A program made the position numbers and the translations under genes. Shown piece after piece: positions 24,098 to 31,052 of a stretch of DNA of 64,000 bases. This DNA is from a virus. Location: positions 1-64,000 of IMG/VR virus record IMGVR_UViG_3300030333_008604. One strand, written 5' to 3'. The notes under the pieces were generated by a model. It did no database searches. It had not been told where the DNA came from and saw nothing but the letters and a program-made list of their open reading frames with translations. How positions within the stretch are numbered: position 1 is the first letter of the stretch; the number at the start of each line of letters is the position of its first letter.

Positions 24098-25127
24098 ATT
24101 TGATTTTGTAGATCACTACGGTGACGTAGAAGAGGCTGGACCATCTAACGAACTGCCCGCCAATGAAGTTGAATGCGCGCTAAACTGTGCATTTGTAGGC
24201 GTTGGAGGTGGAGGCGGAAAACTCGCAAAAGCTTTTCTTGATCTAGGCTTTAAAAAGACGCTTCTTATTAATACCACACCAAAAGATCAGCCCGATGGCG
24301 TTGATTCTGAACACTTGGTTTTGATTCCAGATGCTGATGGCGTTGCAAAAAACGTTCAGTTTGGCAAAGACGTTTTCAACAGAAACGGATCTGTTGTCGA
24401 GGATGCTTTACGAACCAAGCTAGGTAAAGTCGATTGGCTTTTCGTTCTTGCCGGAGGCGGTGGTGGAACAGGTTCTGCATGTCATGCGCTCGACGATGTC
24501 TTTAAGCGATACCTTAATTCAGTTAACGCAGAAGGTAAGGTATTTTATATCGCAACCTGGCCGACGTCACAAGAGCTTTTGAATAATACGATAACTAAAA
24601 ATGCTTTATCTTTAGCCAACGATGTTAAAGAGTCTCCACATATTATACTAGACAATGAAAAGCAAGTCAAGTTTTTGCGTGGAAAAGTTGGAATGATGAA
24701 TTTGTTCCCGACTGCAAATACAGCTTTTGCAAAGCTCTTGACACAGACTCTTAAGCTGGCGACTGAGAAATCATCCATTCAGTCTTTTGACTCAAAAGAT
24801 CTTGAAAGATGTCTTAAGGCAGACAAGAGAATGGTTATTGGCACCACCGTCATTAAAGACCCCAATGTGTCGAATCTTGGCTCTGTTATACTGCAAAATT
24901 GCTTAAAAAGGTCCCCTTGTCCTGATGTCAGGGAGAAGTCCAAGATTGGTGCCTTGTTGTTGGTTGTGACACCAGAAATGGCAAACAATCCTGAAGTTAG
25001 CCAGCACATGGACGCTGCAATTTCTTATGTTGGCGGCCGTTCAGAGACCTTATTCTCTGGGGTCTATGTAAGGGATAATCTCCCGGGACTTATTGCAATT
25101 ACCCTAATGGGAGGATTAGAACAATGA
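24090..25127 (+). CDS. Tubulin/FtsZ-superfamily GTPase (phage tubulin-like)
   Basis: 345 residues. An acidic N-terminus precedes AFVGVGGGGGKLAKAF (residues 34-49), like FtsZ's first glycine loop, and then LFVLAGGGGGTGSA (118-130), the tubulin signature GGGTG[ST] loop. VFYIATWPTS follows, as the next strand. Around residue 232, FDSKDLERCLKAD resembles the synergy (T7) loop, keeping two acidic residues but lacking the usual Asn. The C-terminal domain ends in LIAITLMGGL as in this family. Phage tubulins such as PhuZ form filaments that position phage DNA in the cell; this could do the same, or bind the host FtsZ. It overlaps genes on both sides (8 and 4 bases), with no partner of TubR type seen. 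Confidence 0.85.
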   Translation: MSEFDFVDHYGDVEEAGPSNELPANEVECALNCAFVGVGGGGGKLAKAFLDLGFKKTLLINTTPKDQPDGVDSEHLVLIPDADGVAKNVQFGKDVFNRNGSVVEDALRTKLGKVDWLFVLAGGGGGTGSACHALDDVFKRYLNSVNAEGKVFYIATWPTSQELLNNTITKNALSLANDVKESPHIILDNEKQVKFLRGKVGMMNLFPTANTAFAKLLTQTLKLATEKSSIQSFDSKDLERCLKADKRMVIGTTVIKDPNVSNLGSVILQNCLKRSPCPDVREKSKIGALLLVVTPEMANNPEVSQHMDAAISYVGGRSETLFSGVYVRDNLPGLIAITLMGGLEQ

Positions 25128-25612
25128 AAACCAAGCTACTATTTGAGGGCTGGAGAAAGTTCGTTAATGAGGATGACGACAAGGAAGGAGATCTACCACC
25201 GCCCACCTATCAAGAATGCTTCGATGGATGCATAAACAGTGCTTTAAAGTTAGGCTTGGATCTAGATCAAGCTGAGAAAGACTGTGCGGCTGAATGTGCT
25301 GAATATAAAAAGAAAAACGTCAACGAAGCCTACGATGAAGAAGAGTATGCTACTGCTGGCGGAATGGAACAAGACATTGAGATGCGTCGCTATCGCGGCG
25401 ACTTTGAGCAAGGTGATTATGGTAACGTAGGTCCTGGAGGAGGTGAGATGGTGGACCACGGCGAATATCCCTGGATTAAAGATGCCTTAGAAGATCTTCA
25501 AGACGAAGAGTTTGATGATAAAGTTAAAGCACTAGAGGCTTTAGCAGATGAACTAGGTATTGAAATTACGACTGAGGAAGCTGAAGAGGAAGAAGATCTT
25601 AATGAGCAATGA
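25124..25612 (+). CDS. Tagged acidic protein downstream of tubulin-like gene
   Basis: 162 residues. It starts MKTKLLFEGWRKFVNE, of the FENWRKF family, then an acidic stretch with two CxxxC pairs (CFDGC, CAAEC), a Gly/Tyr-rich linker, and a strongly acidic helical end. Four-base overlap (ATGA) with the tubulin-like gene implies coupled translation and a possible functional link. No known domain. Confidence 0.65.
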   Translation: MKTKLLFEGWRKFVNEDDDKEGDLPPPTYQECFDGCINSALKLGLDLDQAEKDCAAECAEYKKKNVNEAYDEEEYATAGGMEQDIEMRRYRGDFEQGDYGNVGPGGGEMVDHGEYPWIKDALEDLQDEEFDDKVKALEALADELGIEITTEEAEEEEDLNEQ

Positions 25613-25715
25613 CCAGACAGACGATAAGTCCAGGTTGGATTTAAATTTAAAAGAACGTAAGTGTAAAGGCTGTGATTCTTGCAAATGTGACAAGAATAAA
25701 AATAAAGCTAAATAA
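25602..25715 (+). CDS. 37-residue protein with CxxCxxCxC motif
   Basis: A hydrophilic peptide with KCKGCDSCKCDK near the end, and a start overlapping the previous stop by 11 bases. Cysteines could bind a metal. Small and lacking a strong ribosome site of its own; translation may be coupled. Confidence 0.45.
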   Translation: MSNDQTDDKSRLDLNLKERKCKGCDSCKCDKNKNKAK

Positions 25716-25718
25716 TAC

Positions 25719-25746
25719 TTAACAAATTTCTTATAGTTTATATAAT
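25719..25746 (+). promoter_or_regulatory. Candidate sigma-70-type promoter
   Basis: TTAACA at 25719-25724 and TATAAT at 25741-25746 are 16 bases apart, 46 bases upstream of an ATG with a good AAGGAG site. It follows a run of tight operons, so it is a plausible new transcription start. Confidence 0.55.
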
Positions 25747-25792
25747 AGCTTTAAGTAAATTATTTTCTAAGATTTACTATAAGGAGAAAATA

Positions 25793-25972
25793 ATGTCAGT
25801 AAATGAAAATAAAGAAAACCTGCTTAAGCTTCAAAATAGAGTAAGCAAGATTGTTGATGAAATGGCTGTGATGAGAAACAATCTAGACACTTTTCGAACT
25901 GCAGTCACTCAAGATGTTCAAAATATTGTTCGCACTATTCAAGAGCGACACAATACAGACACTAAAGAGTAA
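25793..25972 (+). CDS. 59-residue coiled-coil protein
   Basis: Mostly one amphipathic helix (NLLKLQNRVSKIVDEMAVMRN and following). It has a clear AAGGAG site 7 bases before the ATG and follows the candidate promoter at 25719. Function unknown. Confidence 0.65.
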   Translation: MSVNENKENLLKLQNRVSKIVDEMAVMRNNLDTFRTAVTQDVQNIVRTIQERHNTDTKE

Positions 25973-25975
25973 GGT

Positions 25976-26263
25976 ATGACTGGAAAACAATGGAACAATG
26001 ATTCATTTCATTCTTCTTTTCCAGAGGCTGATCAAGCTCGTCAAAGTTTGTTGAAGCTTTGGGGTGATAATCCTATCTACGAAGGTATGCAAGTTAAAGT
26101 TCGTAGACTAGCTGAGCGCTTCGTTGTCAAGACTAGATTACATCCAGACTTTGAACCTGTCAAAGTAGAAAAAAAGAAAGGAAAGAAGAAACGTGGGAAA
26201 AATAGCAGAAGAAATAGAGAAGCTGCAGAGACAGGAAAATCTGACACTTCCTCAGTTGTTTGA
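25976..26263 (+). CDS. 95-residue basic-tailed hypothetical protein
   Basis: A folded-looking N-terminal half (WGDNPIYEGMQVKVRRLAERFVV) and a Lys/Arg-rich tail (KKKGKKKRGKNSRRNR). It lies three bases after the previous stop. The tail overlaps the next gene in another frame. The basic tail suggests nucleic acid binding. Confidence 0.55.
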   Translation: MTGKQWNNDSFHSSFPEADQARQSLLKLWGDNPIYEGMQVKVRRLAERFVVKTRLHPDFEPVKVEKKKGKKKRGKNSRRNREAAETGKSDTSSVV

Positions 26264-26366
26264 AAAATATCCTCACTTAGCACGACTTCAGTATGAAGAA
26301 ATGCAAGAGGAAGTTAATTTAAATGAAAAATCTTCTTCTAAAAATAAGAAGCTCATTCTAGGATAG
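26193..26366 (+). CDS. 57-residue helical protein with GTG start
   Basis: The frame starting at GTG 26193 has a purine-rich GGAAAGAAG site just before it. It reads GKIAEEIEKLQRQENLTLPQ and then LFEKYPHLARLQYEEMQEEV. It overlaps the previous gene by 71 bases in another frame and its TAG lies at the first bases of the tRNA-like RNA. Moderate support. Confidence 0.45.
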   Translation: MGKIAEEIEKLQRQENLTLPQLFEKYPHLARLQYEEMQEEVNLNEKSSSKNKKLILG

Positions 26367-26484
26367 CTTTACGCACAGCGATGAGGTGCCTACCATTTAA
26401 TTATGGGATAGTATCTCCTCGTTCTTATAAAGCGTAGAAAGAGTAACTGGTTACATGTGGGTTCGAGTCCCACCTATCCCACCA
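26361..26484 (+). ncRNA. tRNA-like RNA with encoded CCA and atypical body
   Basis: The 3' end is a perfect T-arm (GTGGG-TTCGAGT-CCCAC, 26457-26473), then CTATCCC-A-CCA. Two 5' partners for the acceptor exist: GGGATAG (26405, 7 pairs) or GGATAG (26361). In the second form, GCTTTA (26366) pairs with TAAAGC (26428), GATGAGG with CCTCGTT, an inner CCAT/ATGG hairpin and a GTAA-CTGG-TTAC hairpin also form. No standard D-arm is found. If it is an 80-nt tRNA, the best anticodon loop is CTTATAA (anticodon UAU), with the D-arm missing. It may be a novel tRNA-like RNA, or a decayed tRNA. Confidence 0.6.
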
Positions 26485-26499
26485 ATTATAGGCTGTGTC

Positions 26500-26718
26500 A
26501 TGAGTAGCGAAGAACGTTATTTTGAAGAATTTAAAAAATATAAAGATGTGCCCTTACATCTTAATTCTGTTTATTGTAAAAAGTCTAAATTAACAGAAAA
26601 AGTAATGATTCTCAGGATTACGTGCGCTGGGATGGCAGTAGTTAAAAATCTTCGAACTGAGAATGTTCAGTACAAGACACTTCACTGGTGTCGAAAAAAT
26701 TTAGTATTAGCAGATTAG
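26500..26718 (+). CDS. 72-residue hypothetical protein
   Basis: Starts MSSEERYFEEFKKYKDV, 15 bases after the CCA of the tRNA-like RNA; a longer frame upstream only translates the RNA's T-arm. It contains VYCKKSKLTEKVMILRITCAG. The stop TAG abuts the next ATG. Unknown function. Confidence 0.55.
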   Translation: MSSEERYFEEFKKYKDVPLHLNSVYCKKSKLTEKVMILRITCAGMAVVKNLRTENVQYKTLHWCRKNLVLAD

Positions 26719-27039
26719 ATGTATATGTACAAAGCCCACATTGTTAAAGTATATGACGGTGACACAGTTACTGCAGACATTGATTTAGGGTTTGGAATAT
26801 TTCTCAAAAGGCGCCTCAGGCTCTTGGGAATCAATGCGCCAGAGATGAGAGGCGCTGACAAACCCCAGGGCGTGATTTCTCGCGACTTTTTAAGAAGCAT
26901 GGTACTAAATAAAGATGTCTTTGTAAAAACTCACAAAGACAAAAAAGGAAAATATGACCGCTTGTTGGCAGAAATTATTTTAGACGATAAAAATATCAAT
27001 CAAGTGATGCTCAGTGAAGGCTACGCAGTAAAATATTAA
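26719..27039 (+). CDS. Staphylococcal-nuclease-like (SNase) protein
   Basis: 106 residues covering one SNase OB-fold: VYDGDTVTADIDLGFGI with the calcium-binding Asp, LRLLGINAPEMRG with the Arg of the active site, GKYDRLLAEI, and VMLSEGYAVKY at the end. The family cuts DNA and RNA using calcium. No signal peptide is seen, so it would act inside the infected cell or be carried elsewhere. Family call is firm. Alternative start at 26725. Confidence 0.88.
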   Translation: MYMYKAHIVKVYDGDTVTADIDLGFGIFLKRRLRLLGINAPEMRGADKPQGVISRDFLRSMVLNKDVFVKTHKDKKGKYDRLLAEIILDDKNINQVMLSEGYAVKY

Positions 27040-27077
27040 AACAAACAAAATAGAGAATTTTCACTTCAATCAAACTA

Positions 27078-27083
27078 TATACT
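27078..27083 (+). promoter_or_regulatory. Candidate -10 element upstream of structural gene
   Basis: TATACT lies 40 bases before the ATG within an 84-base gap, which ends in a strong AAGGAGAAC site. No good -35 is seen. The gap also contains a small AGCTTTTAAGCT palindrome. Confidence 0.3.
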
Positions 27084-27123
27084 AGAGAGAAAGCTTTTAA
27101 GCTATTTTAAGGAGAACAAACAA

Positions 27124-27675
27124 ATGGCAGATCGCAAAGTAGAAAAGGCCCAAGCAGACTTCATGGCCGCCCGCTCAGTTAAGGCCAAGGATGGTACGGC
27201 TGGTTACGGTGTGTATGAAGTAGCATATGAGCTAAAGTTCGGCGCAACAACCGGTGGTAATACGACAATTACCACCACAGATAATGGTCTTATTAAGACT
27301 GTCGCAACATTACCAGCAAAATGTACCGTATTAGACGCGGCTATGGTAACAACAGAAGCGTTTGATTCGACCGATGAAAAAGGTATGGATTTGGTAATTA
27401 CAAGCACGACACCGTCCGCTGCTGACACTGCCATTACAGGCGATGTGGTGCAGCTTATTACAGCCTTTGAGGCTAAGAGTAACGCAAATGGTGCACTTGG
27501 TCAAGGCCAGGGCTTGGTTGGCAACCCTAACTTTGTCGACGGTGGAGACGGAACTCACTTATGCTTGATTAACACAGACGGCAGTAATACTGCTGATGCT
27601 ATTCAAACAGGCAAGATTGTTGTGTACATTAAGTACATTGGCAGCGCTGCCCCAGTAGCAAACACCGACGTTTAA
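27124..27675 (+). CDS. Probable virion structural protein in its own transcription unit
   Basis: 183 residues, rich in Thr/Ala/Gly and beta-type strands (TTGGNTTITTTDNGLIKTVA and similar), with no cysteine-rich or catalytic motif. An optimal ribosome site, a candidate promoter and an immediate intrinsic terminator imply high independent expression, as for decoration, tail or major structural proteins. C-terminal IVVYIKYIGSAAP reads as a final strand. It is not recognised by family, so the structural role is inferred from composition and context. Confidence 0.65.
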   Translation: MADRKVEKAQADFMAARSVKAKDGTAGYGVYEVAYELKFGATTGGNTTITTTDNGLIKTVATLPAKCTVLDAAMVTTEAFDSTDEKGMDLVITSTTPSAADTAITGDVVQLITAFEAKSNANGALGQGQGLVGNPNFVDGGDGTHLCLINTDGSNTADAIQTGKIVVYIKYIGSAAPVANTDV

Positions 27676-27702
27676 TCAACAAACCTTGATAGCTTATAAA
27701 CT

Positions 27703-27731
27703 AAGGCAGCCCATTGTGGCTGCCTTTTTTA
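27703..27731 (+). terminator. Rho-independent terminator
   Basis: AAGGCAGCC pairs with GGCTGCCTT around a six-base CATTGT loop and is followed by six T. It lies 28 bases after the structural gene's stop. Confidence 0.92.
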
Positions 27732-27751
27732 TTTGAGAATATATTTATAGT

Positions 27752-28495
27752 ATGTCGACAAGAAAGACAACAAATCATCACATACATCATGGGAACACTG
27801 AGTTTAAAAACAAAGTGCAGATGCATAATGATGTTGTTATAACAGGCTCTTTGCAAGTTAGTGGATCTATTTTTTTAAACGGTTCTGCGATATCTTCAGG
27901 CGGCGGTGGCGGTTCTGACGGCAGCGATCATGACCATGATAGTTCTTATTCAAGCACAAGCCACAATCACACTGGCGTATATGCGGCATCAGGACACAAT
28001 CATGACAGCTCTTATGTAGGTTCACACAATCATGATTCGGATTATCTAAACACCGCGTCAATAGCTCAGCGATTTGAAACTGTAACAATGCATGTTTTTA
28101 ATTATAGCGGAACTCACAAAAGATATATTCCATGGCAAGGCAACACAACCGACAGTCAAACTGCTTTGTTTTATCATTTTTGGCTGGCACCGCTTAATGG
28201 AAAGTTAAAAAAAGTGTTTGTTAATGCTGAGGGTGAGCCAAATTATGGCGGCATTGACCCTGGCTCGACAGTTGTTGCTTTTCACAGATCGCCAAATGCT
28301 CAAGATCAAGACCCACCACAAATTACAGCCGTTACAGCTAGTGTAGCTAGAAACACAACACAGACTTTTACTTTTGCTGACGACGGTAAAAATACTTTTT
28401 TACAAGGCCAATGTATTGCACTTAGTTTAGAGTCATATGCAAAAGTGGCTGATTGCACAATGTCGGCAATTTGGGAACTGTCTGGATCATCTTAA
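27752..28495 (+). CDS. Tail-fibre-like protein with His-rich repeats
   Basis: 247 residues. The first 55 include HHIHHGNTEFKNKVQMHNDVVITGSLQVSGSIFLNGSA, a pattern seen in phage fibre and baseplate-attached proteins. Residues 60-95 hold repeats of HNH/HDH-xxxY (SHNHTGVYAASGHNHDSSY, then SHNHDSDY) like the metal-binding HxH repeats of T4 gp37-type fibre tips. The C-terminal 140 residues form a beta-rich domain. It probably sits on the virion surface; receptor binding is inferred. It begins 21 bases after the terminator. Confidence 0.65.
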   Translation: MSTRKTTNHHIHHGNTEFKNKVQMHNDVVITGSLQVSGSIFLNGSAISSGGGGGSDGSDHDHDSSYSSTSHNHTGVYAASGHNHDSSYVGSHNHDSDYLNTASIAQRFETVTMHVFNYSGTHKRYIPWQGNTTDSQTALFYHFWLAPLNGKLKKVFVNAEGEPNYGGIDPGSTVVAFHRSPNAQDQDPPQITAVTASVARNTTQTFTFADDGKNTFLQGQCIALSLESYAKVADCTMSAIWELSGSS

Positions 28496-28540
28496 GATAG
28501 CTAATTTATAGTGCGTAATAGCCCACAGGCAAAACACTGC

Positions 28541-29407
28541 CTACCTTAAGCGATTCCGGTATAGGATTAGTTCAGGAAGCTTTAGATGTTCTTCATTGTA
28601 TGGTTCAGGTTTGTCAAACTGACTTTGTTCGCAACCTAAGCGTGGACACAACATTTGCATTATTGTCGTATGTGTGCGCGAACTTTCTAAAAAGTTCCAT
28701 AATTCCGAGTAGGAAACAGATACAGCGACATGATGAAAGCGCGCGTGCACAGAATGAATCATGCCTATTAATTCTCCTTTAGTGTTTAAAATTGGAGAAC
28801 CAGACGAACCCCCAATGGTTGGAATGCTATAGAAAGCACGGCCTCCATCTTTACTGTTCCCAAAAAAATTTCCCTTAAACAAAGGCACAACTTCTCCATC
28901 AGCCAAGCCCAGAGGAGAAGAGATATTATATGCTTCATCGCCATACTCTGGCTTCTTGACGCTCATTTTAAGCGGCGGGCCGGAAACTGTCGATGCACTT
29001 AGTAAACAAATGTCCAGCCTTACATCAAACTTTAAAATATTAATAACATGCTTGCTTCCATCGCGCTCTTCAGCCTCTAGCTGAAACTCAACTTCTGGCG
29101 AAACATATCCAAAAGCTGCCGGGTTACAAACATGAGCGGCAGTTAATATTGCTTTTGTTTTTTCATAATAAACAACTGAACCTGAGCCCGTAGCATATAA
29201 GATCCACGGCGCCGGCGGCTTCTCACAGTCTTTTTTATCATCCTCTGCGCAGATAGCTGGAATTTTTAGTCTTGCTGATGTTAAGATCTTAACAAAAGAT
29301 TTTTTAGCTGTTACAACTGTCTTAGTGTGGCTCATTTGTGTAGCGCAACTATTTAATATTGGAACAACTAATGTTAAAAGAATTACCAGTTTTAATTTCG
29401 TCATCAT
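28541..29407 (-). CDS. Lipoprotein-type trypsin-like serine protease
   Basis: 288 residues. The start is a signal peptide with lipobox (LVILLTLVVPILNSC, Cys about residue 21). The protease domain has all three parts of the trypsin triad: ILTAAHVC (His), DVRLDICLLS (Asp) and IGGSSGSP (Ser), in family order. It would be lipid-anchored in the envelope and cut proteins there. It lies on the minus strand between + strand genes, as morons often do, and might block superinfection or change the host surface. The C-terminal 55 residues are unrecognised. A GGAG lies upstream. Fold and motif calls are strong; the role is inferred. Confidence 0.85.
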   Translation of the reverse strand: MMTKLKLVILLTLVVPILNSCATQMSHTKTVVTAKKSFVKILTSARLKIPAICAEDDKKDCEKPPAPWILYATGSGSVVYYEKTKAILTAAHVCNPAAFGYVSPEVEFQLEAEERDGSKHVINILKFDVRLDICLLSASTVSGPPLKMSVKKPEYGDEAYNISSPLGLADGEVVPLFKGNFFGNSKDGGRAFYSIPTIGGSSGSPILNTKGELIGMIHSVHARFHHVAVSVSYSELWNFLESSRTHTTIMQMLCPRLGCEQSQFDKPEPYNEEHLKLPELILYRNRLR

Positions 29408-29440
29408 ACTTTAACTAGTCTCCACGAAGCCGAGAAATTT

Positions 29441-30751
29441 ATGAAAAAGACTTATGTGTTAGATACTAACGTATTTCTAACCAACGCAAAATCAATTTTT
29501 GAGTTTAAAAACAATGATTTAGTAATCCCTCTAAAAGTTTTGGACGAAATTGATAAACATAAAAAAAGACAAGATGGTGTCGGCTTAAATGCCAGAACAA
29601 CGATTAGAATACTCGACAGTTTAAGAAGCAAGGGCAACCTTCATAAAGGTGTGCGTCTGGGTCGAGGCAAGGGACTTCTATCTGTGCGTGGGTATGATAT
29701 CGAAGACATACCCCCAGGCTGTGATTTAGATTCTGCAGACAACGAAATAATTGGTACTGCTATAACAGAAAAGAAAAACTCACATCCTAGAAAAAAAGTA
29801 ATTGTCGTAACGCGTGATATTAATATGCGAGTAAAGTGCGACTCTTTAGGTATACCAACCGAAGACTACGTACCAAATAAAATAATTTCTAGCACAAATG
29901 AGTTGTATAAAGGGTTTGTTAAACACTTAGTAGATGATCAAACAATCGATCAATTTTATGCGGGTGAAGATGTTTTCTTAGACAGAGAAGATGTTCGCCT
30001 TTTTCCAAATCAGTTTGTCATGCTTGTGTCAAACGCTAATGAGAAAAAAAGCGCCCTTGGTCGTTTTGTTAGCTATGGTGATAAATTAAAAAAAGTTGAT
30101 GAATTTAAAACTGGCATTTGGAATCTTAAGCCGAGAAACAAAGAGCAGATGTTTGGCTTGGATCTTCTTTTAGACCCGTCAGTTCCCATAGTGACGCTCA
30201 TTGGAAAAGCCGGCTGTGGAAAAACCATCCTTGCTCTCGCCGCAGGTTTGGATCAAATCCTAGAATCTGGAACGTATAAAAAACTGGTTGTAACCAGGCC
30301 GGTGCAACCACTAGGCAAGGACATTGGATACTTGCCTGGCACTATGGAAGAAAAAATGAAACCATGGCTGATGCCCATTCAAGACAACCTGGATTTCTTG
30401 CTGAATGGAAAATCAAACAATATTGCTCATCTATATGATGACAACACAATTCAAGTCGAGGCCCTCACTTATATCCGGGGTCGCTCAATTTCAAACGCGT
30501 TTATTATTGTTGATGAGGCACAAAATTTAACAACGCATGAATTAAAGACTATAATTACCAGAGTTGGAGAAAACACTAAAATTGTTTTAACTGGAGATGT
30601 CGAGCAAATAGACAGCGTGTATTTGGATTCTACCTCAAATGGGCTGTCTTATGCGATTGAAAAACTTAAACCGCATGATATTTCTGGCCACATGACATTA
30701 ATAAAAGGAGAGCGTTCCAAAGTTGCGACTTTGGCCTCAAAGGTGCTTTAA
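29441..30751 (+). CDS. phoH: PhoH-like ATPase with N-terminal PIN domain
   Basis: 436 residues. PIN part: YVLDTNVFL (residues 5-12), LDEIDKHK, SADNEIIGTA and VTRDINMRVK give the acidic residues of PIN ribonucleases. From about residue 250: LIGKAGCGKT is the Walker A loop and FIIVDEAQN the Walker B, with LTGDVEQID as a later motif. This PIN-PhoH form (PhoH2) couples RNA cleavage to a helicase-like ATPase. PhoH is widespread in marine phages. It is close to but not overlapping the minus-strand protease gene, and is followed within two bases by the next gene. Confidence 0.9.
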   Translation: MKKTYVLDTNVFLTNAKSIFEFKNNDLVIPLKVLDEIDKHKKRQDGVGLNARTTIRILDSLRSKGNLHKGVRLGRGKGLLSVRGYDIEDIPPGCDLDSADNEIIGTAITEKKNSHPRKKVIVVTRDINMRVKCDSLGIPTEDYVPNKIISSTNELYKGFVKHLVDDQTIDQFYAGEDVFLDREDVRLFPNQFVMLVSNANEKKSALGRFVSYGDKLKKVDEFKTGIWNLKPRNKEQMFGLDLLLDPSVPIVTLIGKAGCGKTILALAAGLDQILESGTYKKLVVTRPVQPLGKDIGYLPGTMEEKMKPWLMPIQDNLDFLLNGKSNNIAHLYDDNTIQVEALTYIRGRSISNAFIIVDEAQNLTTHELKTIITRVGENTKIVLTGDVEQIDSVYLDSTSNGLSYAIEKLKPHDISGHMTLIKGERSKVATLASKVL

Positions 30752-30752
30752 A

Positions 30753-31052
30753 ATGGAAATAGTTAGTACTGAAGAATATAATACAAATCCGGTCGCGACC
30801 GAAACAGTTGATCCAGAAAACGATTTAAAAAATATGCTTGTTGAATATGTTGGAGAAAAGCTAAATCCGGATGATCAAAGTGTGACTGTTGAGATGATTG
30901 TTGGCGTTATGGCTGACGAATTTCCAGAGTTTTTAATGGTTGTTGCCGAAGAGAATTTTATTAGAGGATACCACCAGGCCCTATCGGATGTGGAACTCGG
31001 TGAAAAAATAGCGTCTGAACAAGAAAATGATAAACAAGAAGAAAATAATTAA
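30753..31052 (+). CDS. 99-residue acidic hypothetical protein
   Basis: Starts at ATG 30753, one base after the PhoH stop; a longer reading frame upstream adds a poor N-terminus. The protein is acidic and helical (MIVGVMADEFPEFLMVVAEE) and resembles small phage proteins of unknown function. It overlaps the next gene by 26 bases. Confidence 0.6.
   Translation: MEIVSTEEYNTNPVATETVDPENDLKNMLVEYVGEKLNPDDQSVTVEMIVGVMADEFPEFLMVVAEENFIRGYHQALSDVELGEKIASEQENDKQEENN

Noticed and set aside
26405-26484. A plain 80-base tRNA
   Set aside because: Acceptor and T-arm fit, but no D-arm can be formed and the anticodon stem has only four pairs, so I describe it as tRNA-like instead.
26455-26499. N-terminal extension of the 72-residue gene (WVRVPPIPP)
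   Set aside because: It is a translation of the T-arm of the tRNA-like RNA; ATG 26500 is the better start.
28527-28542. Hairpin AGGCA-aaacac-TGCCT between convergent genes as a terminator
   Set aside because: Short stem and no T-run on either strand; it overlaps the stop of the minus-strand gene.
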